Shown: piece after piece, positions 53,337 to 62,957 of the stretch | Numbering within the stretch: position 1 is the stretch's first letter | How the letters are laid out: every line of letters starts with the position of its first letter | Assembly (NCBI GenBank): GCA_905206365.1 | Contig: CAJLHF010000002.1 | Location: forward strand, 1 to 64,000 | Direction of reading: 5' to 3' | From: an uncultured Sutterella sp. | GTDB lineage: Bacteria > Pseudomonadota > Gammaproteobacteria > Burkholderiales > Burkholderiaceae_F | Length of the DNA stretch: 64,000 nt | Notes under the pieces: model-generated | The model's input: the letters and a program-made list of their open reading frames with translations, nothing else | What the model was told of the DNA's origin: nothing | Databases searched by the model: none | Program-made: the position numbers and the translations under genes

Positions 53337-55247
53337 TCATCGGCGCCGGTCGGAGGGCTTCTTGGTTTCGGTGATCAGGACGTGCCCCGAGGGCGGTGGA
53401 AGTCCGAGAGAATTTTTCCCTGTCAGCCAGTAGTCGATCACCTCGCGAGCGACCGGAGCCGCCGCTTTCGCACCGAAGCCGCCGTTTTCGACCAGCACCG
53501 CAAGTGCGATTTCGGGGTTCTTCACCGGGGCGAACGCGATGAAGAGCGCGTGGTCGTGGTGACGTCGTGCGAGTTTCTTTTCGTCGTACTTGTCTTCCTG
53601 AGCGATCGTCACCACCTGAGCGGTGCCGGTTTTTCCGGCCACGCTGTAGGGCGCGCCTTGGAAAACGGAGCGGGCCGTCCCCGTTTTCGTCACGTCGGTC
53701 ATACCGGCGATGACGACGTCGAGATTGGCGCGCTTGAGCGGGATGGTCTCCACGGGCTCGCGGGCGACGTAAGTTTTTTGTCCCGTCACCGGATCGATCG
53801 TGGCGTTCACGAGATGGGGGCGCATGACGACGCCGCCGTTGGCCAGCGTCGCCGTGGCGTGCGCGAGCTGCAGAAGCGTGAAGGCGTTGTACCCCTGACC
53901 GACCCCGATCGAGGGAGTATCTCCCACGTACCAGGGTTCCTTGAAGCGTTGCTCCTTCCACTGACGGTTCGGCAGAATGCCCGTTTGTTCGCCCACCAGG
54001 TCGATGCCGGTTTTCTGACCGAACCCCCAGGGCTTCATGAATTCGTAAATGCGGTCGACGCCGAGCTGCGTGGCGAGCCAGTAGTAATAGACGTCGGACG
54101 AGACCGCAATCGACTTGCGGATGGAGAGCGGCCCCTTGGGCGCTCCCGTCATGTCGCGGAAGCGGTGCTTGCCGATCGAGAAGACGCCGGTGTCGTTGAG
54201 GACGTAGTCGATCGTCGTGGCGCCGGATTCGAGCCCGGCGAGGGCCATGAAAGGCTTGTAGGTGGAGCCGATCGGGTAAATCCCGCGCATGGCGCGGTTT
54301 AGGAGGGGCTTTTCTTCCGACTGTGTAAGTTCCGACCACGAGTCGGGATCGATCCCGCCAGGGAAGAGATTGGGGTTGTACGTCGGCAACGACGCGAACG
54401 CGAGAATGGCGCCCGTCTTCGGTTCGATGGCGATGACCGCCCCTGTCTTGCCCTTCATGGCCGCTTCGGTGACGCGCTGAAGGTTCAGGTCGACGGTCAG
54501 TTCGAGGTTGTGACCCGGAAGCGCCGCCTCCAGATCGAGCGTGCGCACCGCATGGCCGCCCGCCGTGATCTCCAGGCTTTCGTGGCCCGGACGACCGTGC
54601 AGGAGCGCCTCGTAACTGCGTTCGAGCCCGACCTTGCCGATGTTGCGTGCGCCTTCGTAGAGGGGGAGCGCCCCCTCTTCGTCGAGGCGCTTCTGGTCCG
54701 AGGCCGAAATCGAGCCGATGTAACCGATGAAGTGGCTGCCCGTGGTGCCGTTCGGATAGATGCGGTACTCGCGCTGATTGATTTCGACGCCGGGGAACCG
54801 CCAGCGCTGTCCGATGAAGGTCGCTACCTCTTCGTCGGTGAGTTCGGCGCGAATCGGAATCGAATCGTAGCGGTTGAGGTCTTCGCGCAGTCGACGGAAA
54901 CGGCGACGGTCCGCGGGCGTGATCGGAATCACTTTCGCGAGTTCGTCGATCGTGGCGTTGACGTTTTTGACCTTGTCGGGCGTGATTTCGAGCGAATAGG
55001 CGAGTACGTTCCCGGCGACGAGCGTTCGGTTGCGGTCGAAAATGAGGCCGCGGGACCCCTGCGTCGTAATGGAAACGGTGCGGTTGCGTTCGGCGCGCTC
55101 CACATACGCGTTCTGATTGATGATCTGCAACCAGGCAAAGCGCGCGACGAGCACAGAGAAGGCCGCCAGAATGAGGCCGAAGGCGACGAGCAGGCGACGA
55201 CGAAAGGGCTTGATGTCCTTGTCTTCGGGTTTGAAGTCGAGGCTCAT
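53337..55247 (-). CDS. mrdA: Penicillin-binding protein 2 (transpeptidase)
   Basis: Elongation-specific transpeptidase. 636 aa: N-terminal membrane helix (about 17-40), pedestal/head domain, then the transpeptidase domain with S328-T-Y-K331 (SxxK), S383-S-D385 (SxN-equivalent) and K539-T-G541. All three active-site motifs are intact, unlike the DacA-like protein at 45585-46730. 10 nt after mreD. Confidence 0.97.
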   Translation of the reverse strand: MSLDFKPEDKDIKPFRRRLLVAFGLILAAFSVLVARFAWLQIINQNAYVERAERNRTVSITTQGSRGLIFDRNRTLVAGNVLAYSLEITPDKVKNVNATIDELAKVIPITPADRRRFRRLREDLNRYDSIPIRAELTDEEVATFIGQRWRFPGVEINQREYRIYPNGTTGSHFIGYIGSISASDQKRLDEEGALPLYEGARNIGKVGLERSYEALLHGRPGHESLEITAGGHAVRTLDLEAALPGHNLELTVDLNLQRVTEAAMKGKTGAVIAIEPKTGAILAFASLPTYNPNLFPGGIDPDSWSELTQSEEKPLLNRAMRGIYPIGSTYKPFMALAGLESGATTIDYVLNDTGVFSIGKHRFRDMTGAPKGPLSIRKSIAVSSDVYYYWLATQLGVDRIYEFMKPWGFGQKTGIDLVGEQTGILPNRQWKEQRFKEPWYVGDTPSIGVGQGYNAFTLLQLAHATATLANGGVVMRPHLVNATIDPVTGQKTYVAREPVETIPLKRANLDVVIAGMTDVTKTGTARSVFQGAPYSVAGKTGTAQVVTIAQEDKYDEKKLARRHHDHALFIAFAPVKNPEIALAVLVENGGFGAKAAAPVAREVIDYWLTGKNSLGLPPPSGHVLITETKKPSDRRR

Positions 55248-55257
55248 GGTCGAACCC

Positions 55258-55785
55258 TCAGAGGTCGTCCGCGGCGCTGCGACGTTGCGGTGTCGACATC
55301 AACCACGACCAGAGGGGCCAGAGCAGCGCTCCCGTGAAGCTCTGAAGGAACCACGAGAAGCCCGGCCAGAGTCCGTCGAACCACAGGCGGACCAGCATGA
55401 CGAGAACCTGCGCGACAAGCAGGATTGGTAGCACGTGCAGAGCCTGCCCGAAGAGGCCGAACCACGGGAGACGTCGGTGCAATGAGTACGCAATGAATGC
55501 AAGCGTCACGTAAGCGAGCGGTTGCTGTCCGAGCACGTTCCCGTTGTGTACGTCCATGAGAATGCCGCACACGAACGCCACCGTCATGCCGACGCTGCGG
55601 GGCTGATGCACCGTCCAGTAGACGAGGGTGATCGCAAAGAAGTCGGGTAACCAGAACCACTGCGCGGTCGTTCCGAGGATGTTGAGAACGTACGAAAAAA
55701 GGAACGTTCCGAAAATCCAAAATGGCGATGCCGGTCGGGCGATGTGTCCGTGTTCGTTCGGCGGTAGGGGAGTGAACGGCGTCAT
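55258..55785 (-). CDS. mreD: Rod-shape membrane protein MreD
   Basis: 175-aa small membrane protein with about six hydrophobic segments, in the standard position between mreC and mrdA. Poorly conserved in general; identity rests on position, length and helices (VGMTVAFVCGILMDVHNGNV is a family-like stretch). The ATG overlaps the mreC stop by 4 nt. Confidence 0.9.
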   Translation of the reverse strand: MTPFTPLPPNEHGHIARPASPFWIFGTFLFSYVLNILGTTAQWFWLPDFFAITLVYWTVHQPRSVGMTVAFVCGILMDVHNGNVLGQQPLAYVTLAFIAYSLHRRLPWFGLFGQALHVLPILLVAQVLVMLVRLWFDGLWPGFSWFLQSFTGALLWPLWSWLMSTPQRRSAADDL

Positions 55786-56675
55786 CGGGGAGCTCTGCGG
55801 CGAATGGCGGTTTCTTCGGGTTTCTCGAGGGCGGCCGTCGGATTGGGATCGACGAGAATGACGGTCGCAAAGCGCAGATCCGAGAGATCCACCGACGGAA
55901 GGGCGCTCACGCGCTTGTAAGTTTCTCCAGGCTGATAGGAGGTATCGTGTACGGTCCCAACCGTGATGTTGGGAGGAAAGAGCCGGTCGAGACCGGTTGT
56001 GACGAGCCTGTCGCCGGGTTGCACGTCGGCGCCGGGCGCGACGAAGAGAACGTCGAGCAGCTCTTCGCCCGTACCGGAAGCGATGTAGCGCTCGCCGGTG
56101 CGCTCGTTCATGACGGAAATCTGCTGATTGTGGTCCGTGACGAGCGTGATTTCAGAGAGATGCGCGACGACGCGGGAGACCTGTCCGAGCGCCCCCATGG
56201 CACCGATGACGGGCATGCCGATCTGAATCCCGGCATTCTCGCCGAGATTGATCTGGATGCGGCGCGTGAAGCTGTCGGCGACGCGACCGAGCACCTCGCC
56301 CGTGACGACGCGGTTCCCGGAGCGGGGAACTGCTTCGACGAGGGCGCGCAGGCGCGTGTTTTCGAGCTCAAGTTCCTCAAAACGGGCGGCCTTGAGCTGC
56401 AGAAGCTGATTCTCTTCGGAGAGTCGGTCGTTTTCCGCCTTCAGGGTCTTTTTGCTGACGAAGTAGCCCGCCCCCTGACCGAGCATTTGCCCTGGCAGGG
56501 CGATCAGCTCGGTGAGCGGAGCGGTGACGCTCACGACGGTGCTCCGGAAGCTGTCGAGCGCCCGAAGCCGACCGTCGACGAGAATCATGACGAGAGCGGC
56601 GAGAACAAAAAGGATGAATCGGACCCGGGCGGGCACGCCCTGACGAAAGAGAGGAGGGGGACCGTATTCCATCAT
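55782..56675 (-). CDS. mreC: Rod-shape determining protein MreC
   Basis: 297 aa periplasmic scaffold. One membrane helix (about 18-38), a coiled coil (about 75-110: KTLKAENDRLSEENQLLQLK), then a two-beta-domain core (VVTGEVLGRVADSFTRRIQI, GMPVIGAMGALGQVSRVVAH, GDRLVTTGLDRLFPPNITVG). A typical elongasome component. 10 nt after mreB. Confidence 0.95.
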   Translation of the reverse strand: MMEYGPPPLFRQGVPARVRFILFVLAALVMILVDGRLRALDSFRSTVVSVTAPLTELIALPGQMLGQGAGYFVSKKTLKAENDRLSEENQLLQLKAARFEELELENTRLRALVEAVPRSGNRVVTGEVLGRVADSFTRRIQINLGENAGIQIGMPVIGAMGALGQVSRVVAHLSEITLVTDHNQQISVMNERTGERYIASGTGEELLDVLFVAPGADVQPGDRLVTTGLDRLFPPNITVGTVHDTSYQPGETYKRVSALPSVDLSDLRFATVILVDPNPTAALEKPEETAIRRRAPR

Positions 56676-56685
56676 GACGGGGACG

Positions 56686-57729
56686 TCAGCCCGCGGCGAA
56701 CGCCGTGTAAAGCTTGTCCATGTTTTCGAGCGCGATGCCGCAACCCTTCACGACGCAGTTGAGCGGTTCTTCGGCGACGTGAACGGGTAGGCCCGTCTCT
56801 TCCTTCAGAAGCTGATCGAGGTCGCGCAGGAGCGCGCCGCCCCCCGTGAGCATGAGACCGTGCTCGGCGATGTCCGCGCCGAGTTCGGGCGGGGTCTTTT
56901 CGAGCGCGTTCTTGACGGCGACGACGATCTGATTGAGCGGTTCGGAGAGCGCCTCGAGGATCTCGTTCGAGTGCACGGTGAAGGTGCGGGGAACGCCCTC
57001 GGAAATGTTGCGGCCCTTTACTTCGATTTCCATGACTTCAGAGCCAGGGAAGGCCGAACCGATTTGCTTTTTGATGAGTTCGGCCGTCGGTTCGCCGATC
57101 AGCATGCCGAAGTTGCGGCGGATGTAGTTGATGATCGCCTGGTCGAACTTGTCGCCGCCCACGCGAATCGAGCCGGAATAGACCATGCCGCCGAGCGAAA
57201 TCAGACCGACTTCGGTCGTGCCGCCCCCGATGTCGATGACGAGCGAGCCGGCGGCTTCGCTCACGGGCAACCCGGCGCCGATCGCCGCGGCCATCGGTTC
57301 CTCGATGAGAAATACTTCGGAGGCACCGGCTGCGAGTGCGCTTTCCTTGATCGCGCGGCGTTCGACCTGCGTCGAGCCGCAAGGCACGCAGATGATGATG
57401 CGGGGGCTCGGAGCGAAGAGTCGGGAGGGATGAGCCATGCGGATGAACTGCTTGAGCATCTGCTCGGTCACGGTGAAGTCGGCGATGACGCCGTCCTTCA
57501 TCGGACGGATGGCCTGAATATTACCCGGAACGCGCCCGAGCATCTGTTTGGCCTGCTTGCCTACGGCGTGAATGGTGGTTTTCCCGTTGGACCCCCCCTC
57601 CTGTCGAATGGCGACCACGCTCGGCTCGTTGAGGACGATGCCCTTGCCTCGCATGTAGATGAGCGTGTTGGCGGTGCCGAGGTCGATGGCCAGGTCGTTC
57701 GAGAAGTAATTGCGGAAAAAGCCAAACAT
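56686..57729 (-). CDS. mreB: Rod-shape determining actin MreB
   Basis: 347-aa actin homologue that orients wall synthesis. N-terminal amphipathic membrane-binding helix MFGFFRNYF, then DLAIDLGTANTLIYMRGKGI, phosphate 2 loop VIDIGGGTTEVGLISLGG, and adenosine motif LTGGGALLRDLD. ATG 57729 was chosen; the open frame adds 12 residues upstream. First gene of the minus-strand run, divergent from gatC. Confidence 0.98.
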   Translation of the reverse strand: MFGFFRNYFSNDLAIDLGTANTLIYMRGKGIVLNEPSVVAIRQEGGSNGKTTIHAVGKQAKQMLGRVPGNIQAIRPMKDGVIADFTVTEQMLKQFIRMAHPSRLFAPSPRIIICVPCGSTQVERRAIKESALAAGASEVFLIEEPMAAAIGAGLPVSEAAGSLVIDIGGGTTEVGLISLGGMVYSGSIRVGGDKFDQAIINYIRRNFGMLIGEPTAELIKKQIGSAFPGSEVMEIEVKGRNISEGVPRTFTVHSNEILEALSEPLNQIVVAVKNALEKTPPELGADIAEHGLMLTGGGALLRDLDQLLKEETGLPVHVAEEPLNCVVKGCGIALENMDKLYTAFAAG

Positions 57730-57983
57730 GGTTGTCCTGGTAGGGTGGAAAGAGCGTCGGCGCAATGTCTGCGAAGGGGGTGCGGAGCCGCGTATTCATC
57801 GGTGTTTCAGGCCGAGAGAGGCGCCGCAGGAATAACCTATCAATGATAAACTAGTTGAACGTCCGTCGTAGCTTCTCGCTCCCCCTTCCGGCCCGAATTC
57901 GTTGTGTTTGAGTGTTACTGGGGTGCCTTCGGCACCGGGGAGACGGATTTCCGCAACCATCATTTTTTTGCGACGTAACGAAC

Positions 57984-58271
57984 ATGTCTCTCAGCGAGGA
58001 CGATATCCGCCGCATCGCCGACCTCGGTCGCATCGACATCACCGACGAGCAGGTCTTGGCCATGCAGGGCGAACTCAACGACATCTTCCGGATGATTGAA
58101 AAAATCCGCTCGGTCGACACCGAAGGCATCGACCCGATGCCCAATCCGCACGACGGCGTGCAACGCCTGCGCGCCGACGCGGTGACCGAACCCGAAGATC
58201 GCCTTGAAAATATGAAAAACGCTCCGGAACAGGCCGAAGGATGCTTCCTGGTTCCGCAAGTGATTGAGTGA
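57984..58271 (+). CDS. gatC: Asp/Glu-tRNA amidotransferase subunit C
   Basis: 95-aa subunit that stabilises GatA in the GatCAB complex, which converts mischarged Glu-tRNA(Gln) and Asp-tRNA(Asn). Pattern: LSEDDIRRIADLGRIDI, GELNDIFRMIEKIRSVDT, PMPNPHDGVQRLRADAV, as usual. ATG 57984 fits the family; an upstream start at 57912 has no match. First of gatCAB; a short hairpin (57922-57936) lies in the leader, role unknown. Confidence 0.96.
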   Translation: MSLSEDDIRRIADLGRIDITDEQVLAMQGELNDIFRMIEKIRSVDTEGIDPMPNPHDGVQRLRADAVTEPEDRLENMKNAPEQAEGCFLVPQVIE

Positions 58272-58278
58272 GACATCG

Positions 58279-59736
58279 ATGAAAGACGTAACGTTCAGCT
58301 CCGTGGCGGAGCTCTCCGGCATGCTCCGCGACCGTGAAGTGTCGGCCGTCGAACTTGCCCGCCACTACCTCGATCGCATCGAAGCGCATCGGGATCTCAA
58401 CGCGTTTCTCGACGTTCGCCCCGAGGCGACGCTTGCTCAGGCCGAAGAGGCCGACCGTCGCATTGCGGCAGGTGAAGCCGGTCCCCTCACGGGTATTCCG
58501 ATCGCGCACAAGGACATTTTCGTGACGCGCGAATGGGCCTCCACTGCCGCGAGCCGCATGCTCGAAGGCTACATGAGCCCCTTCGATGCAACCGTGGTGT
58601 CGAAACTCAAGCAGGCGGGCATGGTGTGTCTCGGCAAGCTCAACTGCGACGAATTCGCCATGGGCTCGGGCAATGAAAATTCCGCTTTTGGCAAGGTGTA
58701 CAACCCCTGGGACAAGAATGCGGTTCCGGGCGGCTCTTCGGGCGGCTCCTCGGCCGCCGTGGCCGCGGGCCTTGCTCCGATCGTCACCGGCACCGACACG
58801 GGCGGTTCCATTCGCGAGCCTGCAGCGTTCACGGGTGTGACGGGGATCAAGCCGACGTACGGTCGTCCGTCGCGACTCGGGATGATCGCGTTCGCGTCGT
58901 CTCTCGACACGGCGGGTCTTCTGGCGCACTCCGCCGCCGACTGCGCTCAGGTGCTCGGCTCCATGGTCGGGTTCGACCCGCGTGATTCAACGAGCGTCGA
59001 CATGCCCGAAGAGGACTTCACGCGTCATCTCGGCATGAGCGTGAAAGGTCTTCGCATCGGTGTTCCCCGCACCTGGATGCGCGAAGGTCTTGACCCGGAA
59101 GTGGCCGCCTCGATCGAGTCGGTTCTTGATTTCTATCGCTCGGAAGGCGCGGAAATCGTTGAAATCGATCTCCGTCAGGCCGAGCTCGGCGTGCCCGTCT
59201 ACTACGTCGTCGCTTGCGCCGAAGCGAGCTCGAACCTCTCGCGCTTCGACGGCGTGCGTTACGGCCATCGGGCGAAGGATTACACCGATATCATCGACAT
59301 GATCAAGCGCTCGCGCAACGAAGGGTTCGGCCCCGAACCGAAGCGCCGCATCATGATCGGCACGTACGTGCTCTCGCACGGCTACTACGACGCCTACTAC
59401 CTGAAGGCTCAAAAGGTCCGTCGACTCATCGCACGCGAATTCCACGAAACGTTCAAGCAGGTCGATGTGATCGCCTGTCCGGTCACGACGGGTACGGCCT
59501 ACGACTTCGGTGCCAACGCCGATCCGGTCTCGGCCTATTTGAGTGACCTCTACACCGTGCCGGCGTCGCTTGCCGGTCTGCCCGGCCTCTCGATGCCGTG
59601 CGGTATCCATTCGAACGGCCGTCCGATCGGCATTCAGCTCATCGGCGAAAACTTCACCGAAGCCCGCCTGCTCGGCACGGCCGACTGCTGGCAGCGTGCG
59701 ACCGACTGGCACCTGCGTCGTCCGTCGGGTTACTGA
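58279..59736 (+). CDS. gatA: Asp/Glu-tRNA amidotransferase subunit A
   Basis: Glutaminase/amidase subunit. 485 aa from ATG 58279. The Ser-cisSer-Lys triad is seen in AHKDIFVT (Lys), PGGSSGGSSAAVAA and GTDTGGSIREPAAFTG (both Ser). It begins 7 nt after the gatC stop. The C-terminus DLYTVPASLAGLPGLSMPCG follows the family. Confidence 0.98.
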   Translation: MKDVTFSSVAELSGMLRDREVSAVELARHYLDRIEAHRDLNAFLDVRPEATLAQAEEADRRIAAGEAGPLTGIPIAHKDIFVTREWASTAASRMLEGYMSPFDATVVSKLKQAGMVCLGKLNCDEFAMGSGNENSAFGKVYNPWDKNAVPGGSSGGSSAAVAAGLAPIVTGTDTGGSIREPAAFTGVTGIKPTYGRPSRLGMIAFASSLDTAGLLAHSAADCAQVLGSMVGFDPRDSTSVDMPEEDFTRHLGMSVKGLRIGVPRTWMREGLDPEVAASIESVLDFYRSEGAEIVEIDLRQAELGVPVYYVVACAEASSNLSRFDGVRYGHRAKDYTDIIDMIKRSRNEGFGPEPKRRIMIGTYVLSHGYYDAYYLKAQKVRRLIAREFHETFKQVDVIACPVTTGTAYDFGANADPVSAYLSDLYTVPASLAGLPGLSMPCGIHSNGRPIGIQLIGENFTEARLLGTADCWQRATDWHLRRPSGY

Positions 59737-59756
59737 GTCTCAAGAGGTAAAAGAAC

Positions 59757-61205
59757 ATGCAGTGGGAAGTAGTGATCGGTCTTGAGACGCACGTGCAACT
59801 CTCGACTAACTCCAAAATCTTCTCCGGAGCGGCCCGCCGCTTCGGTCAGCCTGCGAACACGGATGCGTGCTTCGTCGATATGGCGCTCCCCGGGAGCCTC
59901 CCGGTGCTCAACGTCGGTGCCGTCGAACGCGCCATTCGCTTCGGTCTGGCGATCGAAGCGACCGTGGCCCGTCATTCCGTTTTCGATCGCAAGAATTATT
60001 TCTACCCTGACCTTCCGAAGGGCTACCAGATCAGTCAGTTCGAGCTTCCGGTCGTCGTGGGCGGCCGCCTTACGTTTCCGGTCCAGCCGAAGAAGGGCGA
60101 TCCCTACGTGAAGACGATCAACCTGACGCGCGCTCACCTCGAAGAGGACGCGGGCAAGTCCATTCACGGCCTGGTGCACGGCTGCTCGGGGATCGACCTT
60201 AATCGCGCGGGCACGCCGTTGCTGGAGATCGTGACCGAGCCCGAATTGCGTTCCTCGGCCGAAGCCGTGGGTTACGCCAAGGCACTTCACGCGCTCGTCG
60301 TCTGGCTCGGCATTTCGGACGGCAATCTTCAGGAAGGGAACTTCCGATGCGACGCGAACGTCTCTGTTCGCCCCGTGGGCGAAACCACCTTCGGCACGCG
60401 TTGCGAAATCAAGAACCTCAATTCGTTCCGCTTCCTTCAGGAAGCGATCGACTACGAAGTGCGTCGTCAGATCGAAGTGCTCGAGGACGGCGGCAAGATC
60501 GTTCAGGCCACGCGTCTCTATGACCCCGATAAGGGCGAAACCCGCGTCATGCGCACGAAGGAAGACTCGATGGACTATCGGTATTTCCCCGATCCCGATC
60601 TTCTGCCGCTTGAAATCGGCGAAGACTGGATCGAACGGGTTCGTGCCGACATGCCCGAACTGCCGCAGGAACTCCAGAAGCGCCTGACGACGGAATTCGG
60701 TCTTCCTGAGTACGATGCAGGCATTCTGACGGCAAGCCGCGACGTGGCGGACTACTACCTGCGCGTCGCCGAGCTTGTTTCCGACCGCAAGATGGCTGCC
60801 AACTGGGTGATGGGCGAACTCTCTGCCGCACTCAACCAGACGGAAGGCGCCGCGTTTGCCGATGCGCCCGTCAAGCCCGAAATGCTCGCGGGTATTCTCG
60901 GTCGTATCCTCGACGGCACGATCAACCAGAAAGGCGCTCGTCAGGTGTTCGAAGCCATGTGGGCGGGCGAAGGCGACAACGTCGATCAGCTGATCGAAGC
61001 CAAGGGTCTGAAGCAGATTTCGGACGCAGGTGCGCTCGAAGCGATCATCGACGAAGTTCTGGCCAACAACACGAAGTCCGTGGAAGAATTCCGCTCGGGC
61101 AAGCAAAAGGCTTTCAACGCGCTCGTCGGTCAGTGCATGAAGGCGACGAAGGGCAAAGCCAATCCCGCACAGGTGAATGAGCTCCTGCGCAAGAAGCTCG
61201 CCTGA
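59757..61205 (+). CDS. gatB: Asp/Glu-tRNA amidotransferase subunit B
   Basis: Kinase and tRNA-binding subunit, 482 aa. Starts QWEVVIGLETHVQLSTNSKI; cradle-domain motifs LPGSLPVLN, RKNYFYPDLPKGYQISQ, and DLNRAGTPLLEIVTEPE; C-terminal tail domain (YqeY-like, from about 405). Presence of gatCAB suggests that glutamine or asparagine tRNA is charged through the indirect route. Followed by a strong terminator. Confidence 0.98.
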   Translation: MQWEVVIGLETHVQLSTNSKIFSGAARRFGQPANTDACFVDMALPGSLPVLNVGAVERAIRFGLAIEATVARHSVFDRKNYFYPDLPKGYQISQFELPVVVGGRLTFPVQPKKGDPYVKTINLTRAHLEEDAGKSIHGLVHGCSGIDLNRAGTPLLEIVTEPELRSSAEAVGYAKALHALVVWLGISDGNLQEGNFRCDANVSVRPVGETTFGTRCEIKNLNSFRFLQEAIDYEVRRQIEVLEDGGKIVQATRLYDPDKGETRVMRTKEDSMDYRYFPDPDLLPLEIGEDWIERVRADMPELPQELQKRLTTEFGLPEYDAGILTASRDVADYYLRVAELVSDRKMAANWVMGELSAALNQTEGAAFADAPVKPEMLAGILGRILDGTINQKGARQVFEAMWAGEGDNVDQLIEAKGLKQISDAGALEAIIDEVLANNTKSVEEFRSGKQKAFNALVGQCMKATKGKANPAQVNELLRKKLA

Positions 61206-61233
61206 TCGGGTGCGGTCGAACGGTTGCTGGAAG

Positions 61234-61282
61234 AAAAGCCCCGCTTCGACCCTCCCTCGGGAGGGTTCGAGACGGGGCTTTT
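61234..61282. terminator. Bidirectional terminator, gatB / pyrE
   Basis: Outer stem AAAAGCCCCG (61234-61243) with CGGGGCTTTT (61273-61282) and an inner TCGACCCTCC/GGAGGGTTCGA stem (one-base asymmetry). A-run on one side and T-run on the other. Confidence 0.88.
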
Positions 61283-61307
61283 TGCGTGGGCGAAAAAAGG
61301 TCGGCTG

Positions 61308-61985
61308 TCAGGCGCCGTAACGGGCGCGGTACGCGGCGACGGCGTCGCGGTAGGCGGAGGCCGCCACGGCTTTTTCCGTCGTGCCGTCCATGAAGGCCAG
61401 CAGGTCCTTCAGGTTGATGATGGAGACGACGTTGATGCCGAACGTCGTTTCGACGTCCTGAACGGCCGAAGTCGGGGTCGTTTCAACGGCATTGCCGCCC
61501 TTTTCCATGCGGTCGAGAGCGATCAGAACGCCCGAGGGATGGGCGCCGGCGGCTTCGATGATGCGGACGGATTCGCGCACCGAGGTACCCGCCGAAATCA
61601 CGTCATCGACGATCACGATGCGGCCTTCGAGGGGCGAACCGACGATCGTGCCGCCTTCGCCGTGGTCCTTGGCTTCCTTGCGGTTGAAAGCCCAGGGCAC
61701 GTCGCAACCGAGGCGTGAGAGGTTCATGGCAACGCTTGCCGCCAGCGGAATGCCCTTGTACGCGGGCCCGAAAATCATGTCGAACTCGATCTTGCCGGCA
61801 TCGCGGGCGGCCAGTAGCGTCTGGGCGTAGAAGGCGCCGAGACGATCAAGGAGCGAGCCCGTGTTGAAAAGACCCGCATTGAAGAAATAAGGGGAAAGGC
61901 GGCCGGCCTTCGTCTTGAACTCGCCGAAGCGGAGCACGTTGGCCTCGAGCGCGAACTCAATGAACTGTTGCTGAATAGTCTGCAT
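61308..61985 (-). CDS. pyrE: Orotate phosphoribosyltransferase
   Basis: Makes OMP from orotate and PRPP in pyrimidine synthesis. 225 aa from ATG 61985: FIEFALEANVLRFGEFKTKA, SPYFFNAGLFNTG, FGPAYKGIPLAAS, FNRKEAKDHGEGG (lid loop with Lys) and the PRPP motif IVIVDDVISAGTS. The frame is open further upstream without family sequence. Divergent from xthA (180 nt). Confidence 0.97.
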   Translation of the reverse strand: MQTIQQQFIEFALEANVLRFGEFKTKAGRLSPYFFNAGLFNTGSLLDRLGAFYAQTLLAARDAGKIEFDMIFGPAYKGIPLAASVAMNLSRLGCDVPWAFNRKEAKDHGEGGTIVGSPLEGRIVIVDDVISAGTSVRESVRIIEAAGAHPSGVLIALDRMEKGGNAVETTPTSAVQDVETTFGINVVSIINLKDLLAFMDGTTEKAVAASAYRDAVAAYRARYGA

Positions 61986-62165
61986 GATGGATGGGATAAA
62001 CGGGTGCGACGCCGAGCTGATCGGCTGTGCGTCCTGAGATAATGACCCGACGAACGAGCGCCCCGAGCGCCAGTCCGACATAATTTACAGATTATACCCC
62101 GCAGGTTTTCGCCGTCCCGATGGCCGGCGACCAGGTGTCCGAGGCGGGGGAATCACGGAGTCGAC

Positions 62166-62957
62166 ATGTACCGCATCGTTACCTTCAATGCCAACGGCAT
62201 ACGTTCTGCCGCCGACAAGGGCTTTTTCCGATGGTTCGCCGAACAGAATGCAGACTGCCTCTGCGTACAGGAATTGAAGGCGCACGAAGCGGACATTCCG
62301 CCCGCCGTTCGCGAACTGCCGGGCTACCACGGGTACTTCCACTGCGCCGAAAAGAGGGGCTACTCCGGGTGCGGTCTCTGGACGAAGGAAAAGCCGCTCG
62401 CCGTGCGAACGGGTTTCGGCGTTGAAGAGTTCGACCGTGAAGGTCGGTACGTCGAGGCCGACTTCGGGCGTCGGATCGTCATTTCCTGTTACTTCCCTTC
62501 GGGCAGCAGCTCCGAAGAGCGTCAGGCCGCCAAATTCCGCTTTCTCGATGTCTTTTTTCCACACTTGGAGTCGCTCCGCGCGAGCGGTAAGGAGATCGTC
62601 CTTTGCGGCGACGTGAACATTGCCCACAAGGAGATCGACCTCAAAAACTGGAAGGGCAACCTCAAAAACTCGGGCTTTCTACCCGAAGAGCGGCAGTGGC
62701 TGACGCAACTCTTTGCGGAGGACTGCTGGGTCGATGTTTTCCGCAGGCTCGATCCCCGTCCCGAGCGTTACACGTGGTGGAGTCAGCGCGGGCAGGCGCG
62801 GGCCAAAAATGTCGGTTGGCGCATCGACTACCAAATCGCCACGCCGGGCCTGGCTGCCCGTGCGAAGGCAACCGACATCTACGCGGCCGAAAAATTCTCG
62901 GATCACGCCCCGCTTACCGTCGACTACGATCTCGGAGATTTTCACCATGGCGCGTAA
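62166..62957 (+). CDS. xthA: Exodeoxyribonuclease III (AP endonuclease)
   Basis: 263 aa of the ExoIII/APE family. Catalytic set: NANGIRSAADKGF (Asn), CVQELKAHE (metal Glu), CGDVNIAHKEIDLKNWKGN (Asp/Asn), RIDYQIAT (Asp) and FSDHAPLTVDYDL (Asp-His). Base-excision repair. The rsuA start overlaps its last codons by 11 nt. Confidence 0.95.
   Translation: MYRIVTFNANGIRSAADKGFFRWFAEQNADCLCVQELKAHEADIPPAVRELPGYHGYFHCAEKRGYSGCGLWTKEKPLAVRTGFGVEEFDREGRYVEADFGRRIVISCYFPSGSSSEERQAAKFRFLDVFFPHLESLRASGKEIVLCGDVNIAHKEIDLKNWKGNLKNSGFLPEERQWLTQLFAEDCWVDVFRRLDPRPERYTWWSQRGQARAKNVGWRIDYQIATPGLAARAKATDIYAAEKFSDHAPLTVDYDLGDFHHGA

Noticed and set aside
57922..57936. Terminator or attenuator before gatC
   Set aside because: Six-base-pair hairpin without a U-tract; noted only as a leader hairpin.
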